Assembly (NCBI RefSeq): GCF_001423945.1
Contig: NZ_LMPU01000012.1
Span: 1-64,000, forward strand
Direction of reading: 5' to 3'
From: Pedobacter sp. Leaf194
GTDB lineage: Bacteria > Bacteroidota > Bacteroidia > Sphingobacteriales > Sphingobacteriaceae
Length of the DNA stretch: 64,000 bases
Below are positions 44,293 to 51,063 of the stretch, one piece after another (the stretch's first letter is position 1; each line of letters opens with the position of its first letter). The notes under the pieces were generated by a model. It ran no database searches. It was not told the DNA's origin and was given only the letters and a program-made list of their open reading frames with translations. Made by a program: the position numbers and the translations under genes.

Positions 44293-45089
44293 AATTTTAA
44301 AATAAATTTTAAGCTGCCAGTGTTGAAAACTTGCAGTCCATTGATTTCAGAACCTTCTTTAATCAAAATTCGATTCAATTTATCGTCTAAAACAAAATGC
44401 TGTGGTTCTAAAACCGCAACTTTTTGAAAGCCCAGTTTTAAATAAGCGTCGCCGGAAGACCAGTCGCAATCTGCATAGGTCATTATATCTGCAGGGTTAT
44501 GCACGTTTTCTGCATGTTTAATTAGTTTGCTCAGTCCTCCGGTTATCGAAAAGCCACCAGAAACCGCAAATCTTATCAACTCTATTGATTTGTAATTATC
44601 CGAATGGTTCATTCGCCGAAGTGCAGAAAAAGTAGCGACGGCAACCAGCTCATCTAAATAATATAAACCATATTTATATCGGCTACTTACAGCTCCCTGC
44701 AAATGGTTTTCATTTAAAAACTTATCAGCGATGGCTTTATCGAGTCTTAAACAGTTTGTCTTTCTACCGTGAATGGTTTTGTTTAAACCGAGAAGAGATT
44801 TAATCCTAAAAATGACTTGTTTTGTTTTGCTTAGCCACACGTCTTCCCATAAATTGATAAGCTTAACACCTTTATGTAGCTCAAAATTTTGAAGGGCTAT
44901 GAGTTCTGCCGGCAAAAAGCGGTTTTCAATATTAATGAGGTTAATGGAAAGATTGTGTGCTGGGAACGATACAATAGTAAAATAATCATAGCTACAATCA
45001 AAAACAATGTTCTGTTCTGGAAGTGCAGCCAAAAAATTATTTTTCCAGGTATCAGGAAATATTTGCCGGTTCGATTGCGCAGTGGTCAA
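44289..45089 (-). CDS. degenerate Vsr-like / Mom-like acyltransferase-fold protein
   Basis: The 266-residue product resembles phage and mobile-element proteins that join a Vsr-like nuclease to a GNAT/Mom-like domain. Residues 72-110 (KGVKLINLWEDVWLSKTKQV) match the end of the nuclease part. Residues 126-235 match the second domain (FLNENHLQG, YGLYYLDELVAVATFSALRR, ELIRFAV-type core, YADCDWSSGDAYLKLGF). The nuclease core motif with EYNG and WHS, expected before residue 70, is absent. The start is TTG 45089, because no Met occurs before residue 160. It overlaps miaA by four bases. This family assignment is from remembered motifs. Confidence 0.55.
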   Translation of the reverse strand: MTTAQSNRQIFPDTWKNNFLAALPEQNIVFDCSYDYFTIVSFPAHNLSINLINIENRFLPAELIALQNFELHKGVKLINLWEDVWLSKTKQVIFRIKSLLGLNKTIHGRKTNCLRLDKAIADKFLNENHLQGAVSSRYKYGLYYLDELVAVATFSALRRMNHSDNYKSIELIRFAVSGGFSITGGLSKLIKHAENVHNPADIMTYADCDWSSGDAYLKLGFQKVAVLEPQHFVLDDKLNRILIKEGSEINGLQVFNTGSLKFILKF

Positions 45090-45145
45090 TAAGATTAATT
45101 AAAGATATTGAACCACAAATTTAGAATTTCAAACCGACAATGGAT

Positions 45146-45508
45146 TTAAATCCACTCCTTTTCTTTAAAGTTTGTGTGAATAATTTCTATAAGTGTTTCC
45201 ACCTCTTTAAGTCTGTCGTCAGTTAACTCAGCAATTGATAAACCGGCCTTATTATCTCCAAATTCGGTGAGGTTTTGTTTAGACGATTCGAATTCAGTTG
45301 TATTCAACTTTACTTCGACGGCGTTACCACTAATGTAAATTCCGGCAAAAAATCTTTCAGTTACTTTCTCTCCATCTATCTCTACATTCTTTTCACTGTA
45401 CAAATCGTAACCAGTCTCCGAATTTTCGTGTACGGTATAGCCACGCGTTGCGTAGGGCTGTAAACTTGCTCTGATGGTTTGGAAAATTTCTACTAAATCG
45501 GTTTTCAT
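45146..45508 (-). CDS. hypothetical protein, 120 residues
   Basis: I do not recognise a family. From the ATG at 45508 the protein is 120 residues, acidic and soluble, with an alpha/beta pattern (DLVEIFQTIRASLQPYATRG, TERFFAGIYISGNAVEVKLN). It has no signal peptide. It lies 57 bases upstream of the Mom-like gene and 42 bases downstream of the metallo-beta-lactamase-fold gene, all on the minus strand, so it may belong to that transcript. Confidence 0.6.
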   Translation of the reverse strand: MKTDLVEIFQTIRASLQPYATRGYTVHENSETGYDLYSEKNVEIDGEKVTERFFAGIYISGNAVEVKLNTTEFESSKQNLTEFGDNKAGLSIAELTDDRLKEVETLIEIIHTNFKEKEWI

Positions 45509-45550
45509 AAGCTTAATTATAGCTACTAAACACGTGCACAATGTAATTGT

Positions 45551-46651
45551 TTAATCAATATGATTTATCCACCATTTTTTTTGAGAAAAACTTTCGCCTA
45601 AAACTACCGTTTCACCAAGTTTTGGGGTAATTAGTGGTAGATTCCTTTTTTCAGCCTCGAGTGTGAGGCGTTGAATGGGCTCATTCCATTTATGCATTGC
45701 CAAACTAAATTTTGCCCAGTGTACAGGCATTAAAGCCTTAGATTTTAAATCGATAGCAGCCTGCACTGCCTGTTCAGGAAACATGTGAATATATGGCCAT
45801 AACTCGTTGTATTGCCCACATTCGAGCAGTGCGAGATCGAAGGGCCCATATTCATTTCCAATTTTTTGAAAATGAGTATCGTAACCTGAATCTCCTCCTA
45901 AAAATAATCTGTACCCGGCAACTTCCAATACAAAAGCCGACCAAAGTGTTTGATTACGCTTAAATTTTCTTCCCGTAAAATGGCGTGCAGGCACAGCGGT
46001 AAGTTTTATCGAGTTTGATAGGTTTATTTCCTGATACCAGGAAAGCTCAGTAATCCTGTTGGTTTCGATACCCCATTTTTCGAGGTGCGACCCCACTCCA
46101 ATCGAGGTTAAAATGTTTTTAACCCTCGGTGCAATTTCGAGGATGCTTTTATAATCGAGGTGGTCATAATGGTCATGGGTAATCACTAAAACATCAATAT
46201 CTTTAAAATCAGCAGCCTGAACAAACTCAGTGCCGGGGAAAGCTTTGCTACCGATGAATGAGAATGGAGACGCTGTTTTGCTGAAAACCGGGTCGACCAG
46301 TATACGCTTACCATTAATTTTTATAAGATATGAGGAATGGCCAAACCAGATTATTTCCGGCTTATTACTTTTGGCTTCCGCATCTAAATCCGGCATTACA
46401 AAGGGGAGCGCTTTGTTTGGTACTTTTTCAGGTTCCTTATTAAATATGAATTTTGTTAACAAGGTAAAAAAACTAACGCCTTCTGGCTGCATCGGCGTGT
46501 AAGATAGATTTTGAATAGCGCCCGCCCTGTAATTTGGTAACTGATGAATTATTTTGAGTCGCGAGCCTTGAGGCAAACGGCCGAAAACAGGCAAATTAAC
46601 AATGATAACAATGCTTAGAATAATAAAGGCTAGAATACAGACAACGATCAT
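45551..46651 (-). CDS. membrane-anchored metallo-beta-lactamase-fold hydrolase (NAPE-PLD/UlaG-like)
   Basis: The 366-residue protein begins with one membrane helix (CILAFIILSIVIIVNL). The zinc-binding core is THDHYDHLD at residues 158-166, preceded by WFGHSSYLIKINGKRILVDP. AVPARHFTGRKFKRNQTLWS and MPVHWAKFSLAMHKWNEP complete the N-acyl-phosphatidylethanolamine phospholipase D-like pattern. It may act on a phospholipid or other phosphodiester at the membrane surface. No neighbour indicates the substrate. Confidence 0.85.
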   Translation of the reverse strand: MIVVCILAFIILSIVIIVNLPVFGRLPQGSRLKIIHQLPNYRAGAIQNLSYTPMQPEGVSFFTLLTKFIFNKEPEKVPNKALPFVMPDLDAEAKSNKPEIIWFGHSSYLIKINGKRILVDPVFSKTASPFSFIGSKAFPGTEFVQAADFKDIDVLVITHDHYDHLDYKSILEIAPRVKNILTSIGVGSHLEKWGIETNRITELSWYQEINLSNSIKLTAVPARHFTGRKFKRNQTLWSAFVLEVAGYRLFLGGDSGYDTHFQKIGNEYGPFDLALLECGQYNELWPYIHMFPEQAVQAAIDLKSKALMPVHWAKFSLAMHKWNEPIQRLTLEAEKRNLPLITPKLGETVVLGESFSQKKWWINHID

Positions 46652-46688
46652 TTATTTTTTTGGTGTAATGTAAGCCGAATTTCAGCTT

Positions 46689-46719
46689 AAAAAAAACGCT
46701 CCTGAAAAAAGGAGCGTTT
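46689..46719 (-). terminator. intrinsic terminator after GH109-like gene
   Basis: Arms AAACGCTCCT (46694-46703) and AGGAGCGTTT (46710-46719) pair perfectly. On the minus strand the stem continues into T8. Confidence 0.88.
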
Positions 46720-46763
46720 GAATGCTTTGTTGAGAAAAATATGGTATTTTAATGGCAATTGAT

Positions 46764-48116
46764 TTAATATTCGTCTGATAACGCAAATATTGGTTTCCTG
46801 TTCATCCACTGACCACCGGTAAAATCAGGGAAGTCGACGGTTTCATTGCCCATTTCAATGGATTGCTCGCTCAGCGGCGTGATTGCACTCCAAGCCGCCG
46901 CGTCGTAAACATCCAATGGTGTAGGTTCATCACGCTTTGCGGCCTCAATGAATGCATGGATTACGAAAAAATCCATACCGCCATGTCCGGCACCCTGCGC
47001 ATCATCACCAAATTTTTTCCAAAGTGGATGATCATATTTGTCGAGCCATTGCTTCGCGTCATCCCAGGTATGCGGTTTGCTCACGCCTTCAACATAAATG
47101 CCTTTATTTACATCCATCCATAAGCCTTTAGTTCCTTGAAATCTAAAGCCCAAAGAGTACGGCCTCGGCGAATTGGTATCGTGTTGTAAAATAATTGTTT
47201 CGCCGTTAGCGCAGCCGATGGTTGTGGTTACGATATCACCGAGCTTAAAATTAACTTTAGCATTGGCATGTGCCGCACCACCTTTTTCTACAATGTATTT
47301 GTGTAAACCAAGGGCTTTGGTAGAGAAAGAATTCAGCTTAACAAAGCGATTACCACGATTTATGTTAATGCATTGCGCCACGGGCCCGATGCCATGGGTT
47401 GGATACAAATCTCCATTGCGATAAACGGAATGATTCGTTCTCCACTTCGCTTCCGAAAAACCTTTTTCGCCAAACTCTACACCATGCCCATAAGGATTAA
47501 CGCCATCGTTAAACTTTACCTCCCGTAAATCGTGTTGGTAACCACCTTGAAAATGCAGCATTTCTCCGAAAACACCCTGACGAACCATATTTAGCGCCGC
47601 CATAACATCTCTGCGATAGCAAACGTTTTCGAGCATCATTACGTGGGCATTATGTTGCTCTGCGGCATGTACAATATCCCAATGATCCTGTAAGTTTATG
47701 CCTAAAATTACTTCGGTGCCGACGTATTTGATGCCTGCATTTATTGCACCTAATATCATTGGCTTATGCAGCTCCCAGGGTGTAGCGATTACAACAGCTT
47801 TGATTCCCTTCAGTTCGAGCATTTTTTTCCATGCATCATTGCTGCCGGTAAAAATTTTTGGCATTGGCTTTCCGCTTTTGGCGATAATGGCTTTACTCAT
47901 TTCGAGCATTCGGCTATCCACATCACAGATGGCAACTAAATTTACATCCTTTCTTTTTAAGAGCAAATCAAGATGATTCTGACCACGCAGGCCAACACCA
48001 ATCATTACAACATTAATTTTTTCGTTAGATTCTGAAGCGAATAACGCTTTATCCGGTACAACCGCAAAAGCAGCTGTTGTTAATCCGGCATCTCTTAAAA
48101 AGTCTCTTCTGTTCAT
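46764..48116 (-). CDS. Gfo/Idh/MocA-family oxidoreductase, GH109-like, Tat-exported
   Basis: The 450-residue protein begins with a twin-arginine signal (MNRRDFLRDAGLTTAAFAVV). An NAD(P)-binding domain follows (VVMIGVGLRGQNHLDLLLKR, VAICDVDSRM), then a second domain with EVILGINLQDHWDIV, the GIGPVAQCININRGN segment and a C-terminal TPLDVYDAAAWSAITPLSEQ. The pattern matches GH109 enzymes, which use bound NAD to cleave alpha-N-acetylgalactosaminides. Other Gfo/Idh/MocA members have the same fold, so the substrate is uncertain. It is divergent from a LacI regulator with an operator between them. Confidence 0.85.
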   Translation of the reverse strand: MNRRDFLRDAGLTTAAFAVVPDKALFASESNEKINVVMIGVGLRGQNHLDLLLKRKDVNLVAICDVDSRMLEMSKAIIAKSGKPMPKIFTGSNDAWKKMLELKGIKAVVIATPWELHKPMILGAINAGIKYVGTEVILGINLQDHWDIVHAAEQHNAHVMMLENVCYRRDVMAALNMVRQGVFGEMLHFQGGYQHDLREVKFNDGVNPYGHGVEFGEKGFSEAKWRTNHSVYRNGDLYPTHGIGPVAQCININRGNRFVKLNSFSTKALGLHKYIVEKGGAAHANAKVNFKLGDIVTTTIGCANGETIILQHDTNSPRPYSLGFRFQGTKGLWMDVNKGIYVEGVSKPHTWDDAKQWLDKYDHPLWKKFGDDAQGAGHGGMDFFVIHAFIEAAKRDEPTPLDVYDAAAWSAITPLSEQSIEMGNETVDFPDFTGGQWMNRKPIFALSDEY

Positions 48117-48213
48117 AAATAGTTTTAGAAAATTGATTTAATAAAGTGGTCTTATCTTGCCGAAAGTATAGATATTAAAGCTTCAATTGAAAAAAATGAG
48201 GCAAAAAAAACAA

Positions 48214-48227
48214 CGCAAACGTTTGAT
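48214..48227. promoter_or_regulatory. LacI-type operator between divergent genes
   Basis: CGCAAACGTTTGAT contains the ten-base palindrome CAAACGTTTG (48216-48225) with a central CG, as expected for LacI/GalR-family binding. It sits between the GH109-like gene and the lacI-type gene. The reverse complement of the whole 14-base word recurs at 49301-49314. Confidence 0.7.
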
Positions 48228-48279
48228 TAATTTTGTATTATTACATCACTAACAAATTTTATATAGTTTAGCAACTTAA

Positions 48280-49290
48280 ATGCAATCGAAACCAACAACC
48301 ATAAAGGAGATAGCCAAACTTTTAAACCTTTCGCCGTCCAGCGTATCCAGAGGTTTACACGACCATCCGAGCATAGGTGTTGTTACCCGTGAACGTATAA
48401 AAGAGCTCGCTAAATCATTAAATTACGAGCCTAATAATGCTGCAATTCTTTTTCAGAAGGGGAAAACATATACTATAGGCGTAATTTTACCCGAATTATC
48501 TGAGCACTTCTTTTCCGTTGCAATCTCCGCTATTGAAGATGAAGCTTTAAAGAAAAATTACACGGTAATCTTTGCCCAGTCTCATGATGATTTTGCGAAA
48601 GAAGTTCGCTTGGTTGATAAAATGAAATACCAGCGGGTAGATGGCCTTTTGGTTTCTATAACTAAAGATACGTCTAACTTCGACCATTTCGAAAAATTGA
48701 AAGCCCTGAATATACCGGTCGTTTTTTTTGATAGAATTCCACCCTCAAAGAATGTGCATTCAGTGGCGTGTTCGCTTGAAAGCGCTACCATTAAAGCGGT
48801 TAATTTCCTGTTAAAGAAAGGTCACAGAAGTATTGGATTGATAAACGGCCCAACTACGCTTTTTGCGAGTGGTGAACGAAAAGATGGTTATATGCATGCC
48901 ATTAACTTCAACCGGTTAAAGTTCGATCCATCGCTGGTAATAAACTGCGACTTAACTGAAGAAGGTACCATAGATGCTGCTAATCAGTTAATTAATCACA
49001 AAAGAAAGCCCACTGCAATTGTTGCTTTTAATGATTATATCGCCCTTTTCTTAATCAGATACCTTAAAAAACTCGGCCTTTCTGAAACGATAGATATCGT
49101 TAGTTATGCAAATTTGCCCATCATGGCTTACCTGGATTATTCACCAATTGCATCAGTTGAGCAAAATCCTTATCTGCAAGGGCAGAAAGCCGCTAATATT
49201 TTGCTGGATTTAATTAACAGCCCTACAACCGAAACGCAAGCTTATTATAACACAATTGTAGAGTCCGATTTGGTGATTAACAATAAGTAA
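48280..49290 (+). CDS. LacI-family transcriptional regulator
   Basis: The 336-residue protein has an N-terminal helix-turn-helix (TIKEIAKLLNLSPSSVSRGLHDHPSIG) and the hinge helix. A periplasmic-binding-protein-like sensor domain follows (TIGVILPELSEHFFSVAISAIEDEA, PVVFFDRIPP, AIVAFNDYIALFLIRYL). It probably represses the divergent GH109-like gene and itself through the flanking palindromes, with a sugar or sugar phosphate as ligand. The ligand cannot be read from the sequence. Confidence 0.93.
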   Translation: MQSKPTTIKEIAKLLNLSPSSVSRGLHDHPSIGVVTRERIKELAKSLNYEPNNAAILFQKGKTYTIGVILPELSEHFFSVAISAIEDEALKKNYTVIFAQSHDDFAKEVRLVDKMKYQRVDGLLVSITKDTSNFDHFEKLKALNIPVVFFDRIPPSKNVHSVACSLESATIKAVNFLLKKGHRSIGLINGPTTLFASGERKDGYMHAINFNRLKFDPSLVINCDLTEEGTIDAANQLINHKRKPTAIVAFNDYIALFLIRYLKKLGLSETIDIVSYANLPIMAYLDYSPIASVEQNPYLQGQKAANILLDLINSPTTETQAYYNTIVESDLVINNK

Positions 49291-49300
49291 CTGCGGCACA

Positions 49301-49314
49301 ATCAAACGTTTGCG
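49301..49314. promoter_or_regulatory. second LacI-type operator downstream of lacI
   Basis: ATCAAACGTTTGCG is the exact reverse complement of the 14-base site at 48214-48227 and contains the same CAAACGTTTG palindrome. It lies ten bases after the lacI stop codon, about 1.1 kb from the first site. Confidence 0.65.
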
Positions 49315-49332
49315 TGGAGAAACTTGGTTTTT

Positions 49333-49470
49333 TTAGGCTTTCAGGTTAAAGCTTGTACTTTTTTTTTTTAAAATCACCTGTAAAATGCTGTGCGTTTTAC
49401 CACCAACCAGAAATACAACTTCGCCTTTCGCTTGTTTCTCAACAGCTACATGATGAAAAGCCTTTTCCAT
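49333..49470 (-). other. possible 45-residue reading frame or gene remnant
   Basis: An ATG at 49470 opens a 45-residue frame (MEKAFHHVAVEKQAKGEVVF, then LVGGKTHSILQVILKKK) ending at 49333. The first 35 residues have normal composition, and the frame then runs into an A-rich tract. It may be the end of a degraded gene. I recognise no family, and it may not be translated. Confidence 0.3.
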
Positions 49471-49581
49471 CCTTATTTTATTCAGAGCTAATATAGTCAA
49501 ACCGTTAAGGGCTTTAAATCGAACCTTCGTGAGTCGTGTTTTTTAAAGCGAATTACAGCCAATTGGCATAAGTTCAAACGC

Positions 49582-49612
49582 AAAAAGGTCTTGACGTTAA
49601 TCAAGACCTTTT
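49582..49612 (-). terminator. intrinsic terminator after histone H1-like gene
   Basis: Arms AAAAGGTCTTGA (49583-49594) and TCAAGACCTTTT (49601-49612) pair perfectly around a six-base loop, with a T5 run on the minus strand. Confidence 0.82.
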
Positions 49613-49631
49613 CGTTCATACTCGCGAAATA

Positions 49632-49811
49632 TTATTTTCCAGAGTTTTTCTTGTCAGTTACTTCTGCACGGATTTCTTGTGCTAAAACTTTAAGATCTTG
49701 CATTGCTTTACGCACACGAGTACCAGCAGCTGCATTGCCAGCGTTATAAAATTTTTCTACATCTGCTTCAATAGCAGCAACAGCAGCTTTAACTTTTGAG
49801 AATTTTTCCAT
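49632..49811 (-). CDS. histone H1-like (Hc1-type) small protein
   Basis: The 59-residue product starts MEKFSKVKAAVAAIEADVEK and continues with FYNAGNAAAGTRVRKAMQDL, ending in a Lys-rich tail. This matches the short histone H1-like proteins widespread in Bacteroidota (Hc1-like family), which are thought to bind and compact DNA. It has its own strong terminator. About 180 bases upstream are AT-rich and presumably contain its promoter; I see no gene there. Confidence 0.85.
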   Translation of the reverse strand: MEKFSKVKAAVAAIEADVEKFYNAGNAAAGTRVRKAMQDLKVLAQEIRAEVTDKKNSGK

Positions 49812-49991
49812 CGCTAATTGATGTTTTTAAGGTTTAAAAAATTTATTTTTTCAATAATACATATTTACCTTGAATTAACAAGAGAAAGCAAATTTTAATT
49901 TGAAAGAAGTTTTGCACATTTATAAAGTGCTAACATGCCCTTAGAACTATTTAAAACTATTTTTTAGTTTCCTTGCTAACAGATCCTCTAA

Positions 49992-50576
49992 TTATTGAAG
50001 CTGTTCTGCCAGGCGAATTAGATTATCGAAGGTTCGATTTGCACTGGTTACGCAGAGCGCATAATCCTCCTCTTTAACCGTTTCATTCAATACATTGAGA
50101 AATGTTTTCCATTTTGCGCCCAATTGCTCACCATAAACGCCGTAATAGTTCAATCCGGCTTCATGACCCTCAAAATTCCGGTTAGAAAGCAAGTGTTTCT
50201 TTATAACGTTACCGCCAAGTGTAGCGCCCTCGAGTACGTAAAATGCACCTAATACTGCTGCATTGTTTTTCTCAGGAATAAAAAGCTCGAAATCTAAAGC
50301 CGGCAAGGTGAGCGGGTCGATGTTCCAATAGGTCAGGTCGCGTTCCAGTGAAGTGAGTTTAAGCCTCGAGTTCATTTCCATCTTATTGGCAATGTTTGCA
50401 TCTAAGCTATTCGCGAGCGTATTTTCTAATTTTTGATGAACAATGTAGTTAACGATGAGCAGTGTTTTATATTCTTCAACGCTGAGCGAACGGTTCATAA
50501 TTTCGTTTACGAACATCATTGCTTCAAGCGCCTTATGCCTATCAGCAGTTTCGCTTCTTAATAAATTGGAAATCAT
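49992..50576 (-). CDS. bphO: biliverdin-producing heme oxygenase
   Basis: From the ATG at 50576 the enzyme has 194 residues. The proximal heme ligand is H14 in ETADRHKALE. The distal helix region EGATLGGNVIKKHLL and YYGVYGEQLGAKWKTFL fit bacterial BphO/HemO proteins. It opens heme to biliverdin IXalpha, the chromophore of bacteriophytochromes. It is the third gene after the phytochrome and its response regulator, on the same strand, so the operon makes both the photoreceptor and its pigment. The TTG-started frame from 50618 adds only hydrophobic residues and is not preferred. Confidence 0.9.
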   Translation of the reverse strand: MISNLLRSETADRHKALEAMMFVNEIMNRSLSVEEYKTLLIVNYIVHQKLENTLANSLDANIANKMEMNSRLKLTSLERDLTYWNIDPLTLPALDFELFIPEKNNAAVLGAFYVLEGATLGGNVIKKHLLSNRNFEGHEAGLNYYGVYGEQLGAKWKTFLNVLNETVKEEDYALCVTSANRTFDNLIRLAEQLQ

Positions 50577-50642
50577 ACAGGAGATAATTTTTAAAAAACA
50601 AAAGATCCGAATCAGCACCCGAATCTTTGCAAAGATGCAGGA

Positions 50643-51062
50643 TTAATTTAACCTTAGGTGCTGGTTAAACCAAAAATCGTGTACGGAGTGTACACACTTT
50701 ACAAGCTTGTCGTAACCATCGGGTTTTGTTAAATAGGCATTTGCACCGAACTCAATTGAAGCTTTTACGTCATCAGGATTATCTGAGGTTGAAAAAAGAA
50801 TAACCGGGATGGATTTAAGATAGGGAATATCTTTAATAAACTTTAAAAGGTCTAAGCCTGATAAACCTGGCAAGTTTAAATCAAGCAAAATTAACTTTGG
50901 TTTTGTTTTGCTGTCGGCAAAGTTTTGCAGTCTTGCAAGCGCTTCCACCCCATCTTCAACAATGGTTAAATTTAAAGTTTCCTTAACTTCCTGAATGGCA
51001 CTTTGCATAAAAAATGCATAGTCCACATCATCCTCTACATAAAATATATCCGGCGTTTTCAT
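50643..51062 (-). CDS. single-domain response regulator of the phytochrome operon
   Basis: The 139-residue protein is a lone receiver domain of the Rcp1/BphR type: acidic pair EDDVDYAFF, phospho-acceptor Asp in LILLDLNLPGLSG, Ser/Thr switch in VILFSTSDN, and Lys in YLTKPDGYDKL. It has no output domain. It begins one base after the phytochrome kinase stop codon, so it is very probably the kinase's phosphorylation target. Confidence 0.93.
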   Translation of the reverse strand: MKTPDIFYVEDDVDYAFFMQSAIQEVKETLNLTIVEDGVEALARLQNFADSKTKPKLILLDLNLPGLSGLDLLKFIKDIPYLKSIPVILFSTSDNPDDVKASIEFGANAYLTKPDGYDKLVKCVHSVHDFWFNQHLRLN

Positions 51063-51063
51063 T

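Larger units (their letters stand above)
49291..49631. other. 341-base region after lacI
   Basis: The region holds the second operator, a long T tract near 49361-49370, a short minus-strand reading frame (49333-49470) described separately, and the terminator of the histone H1-like gene. Otherwise I see nothing recognisable. Confidence 0.5.

Noticed and set aside
44289-45089. Prophage remnant suggested by the Mom/Vsr-like protein
   Set aside because: No integrase, capsid, tail or lysis genes nearby; both neighbours are ordinary chromosomal genes.
46764-49290. Complete polysaccharide utilisation locus around the GH109-like and lacI-type genes
   Set aside because: No SusC/SusD pair or further glycosidases in the neighbourhood; the TonB receptor at 7946-10375 is far away.
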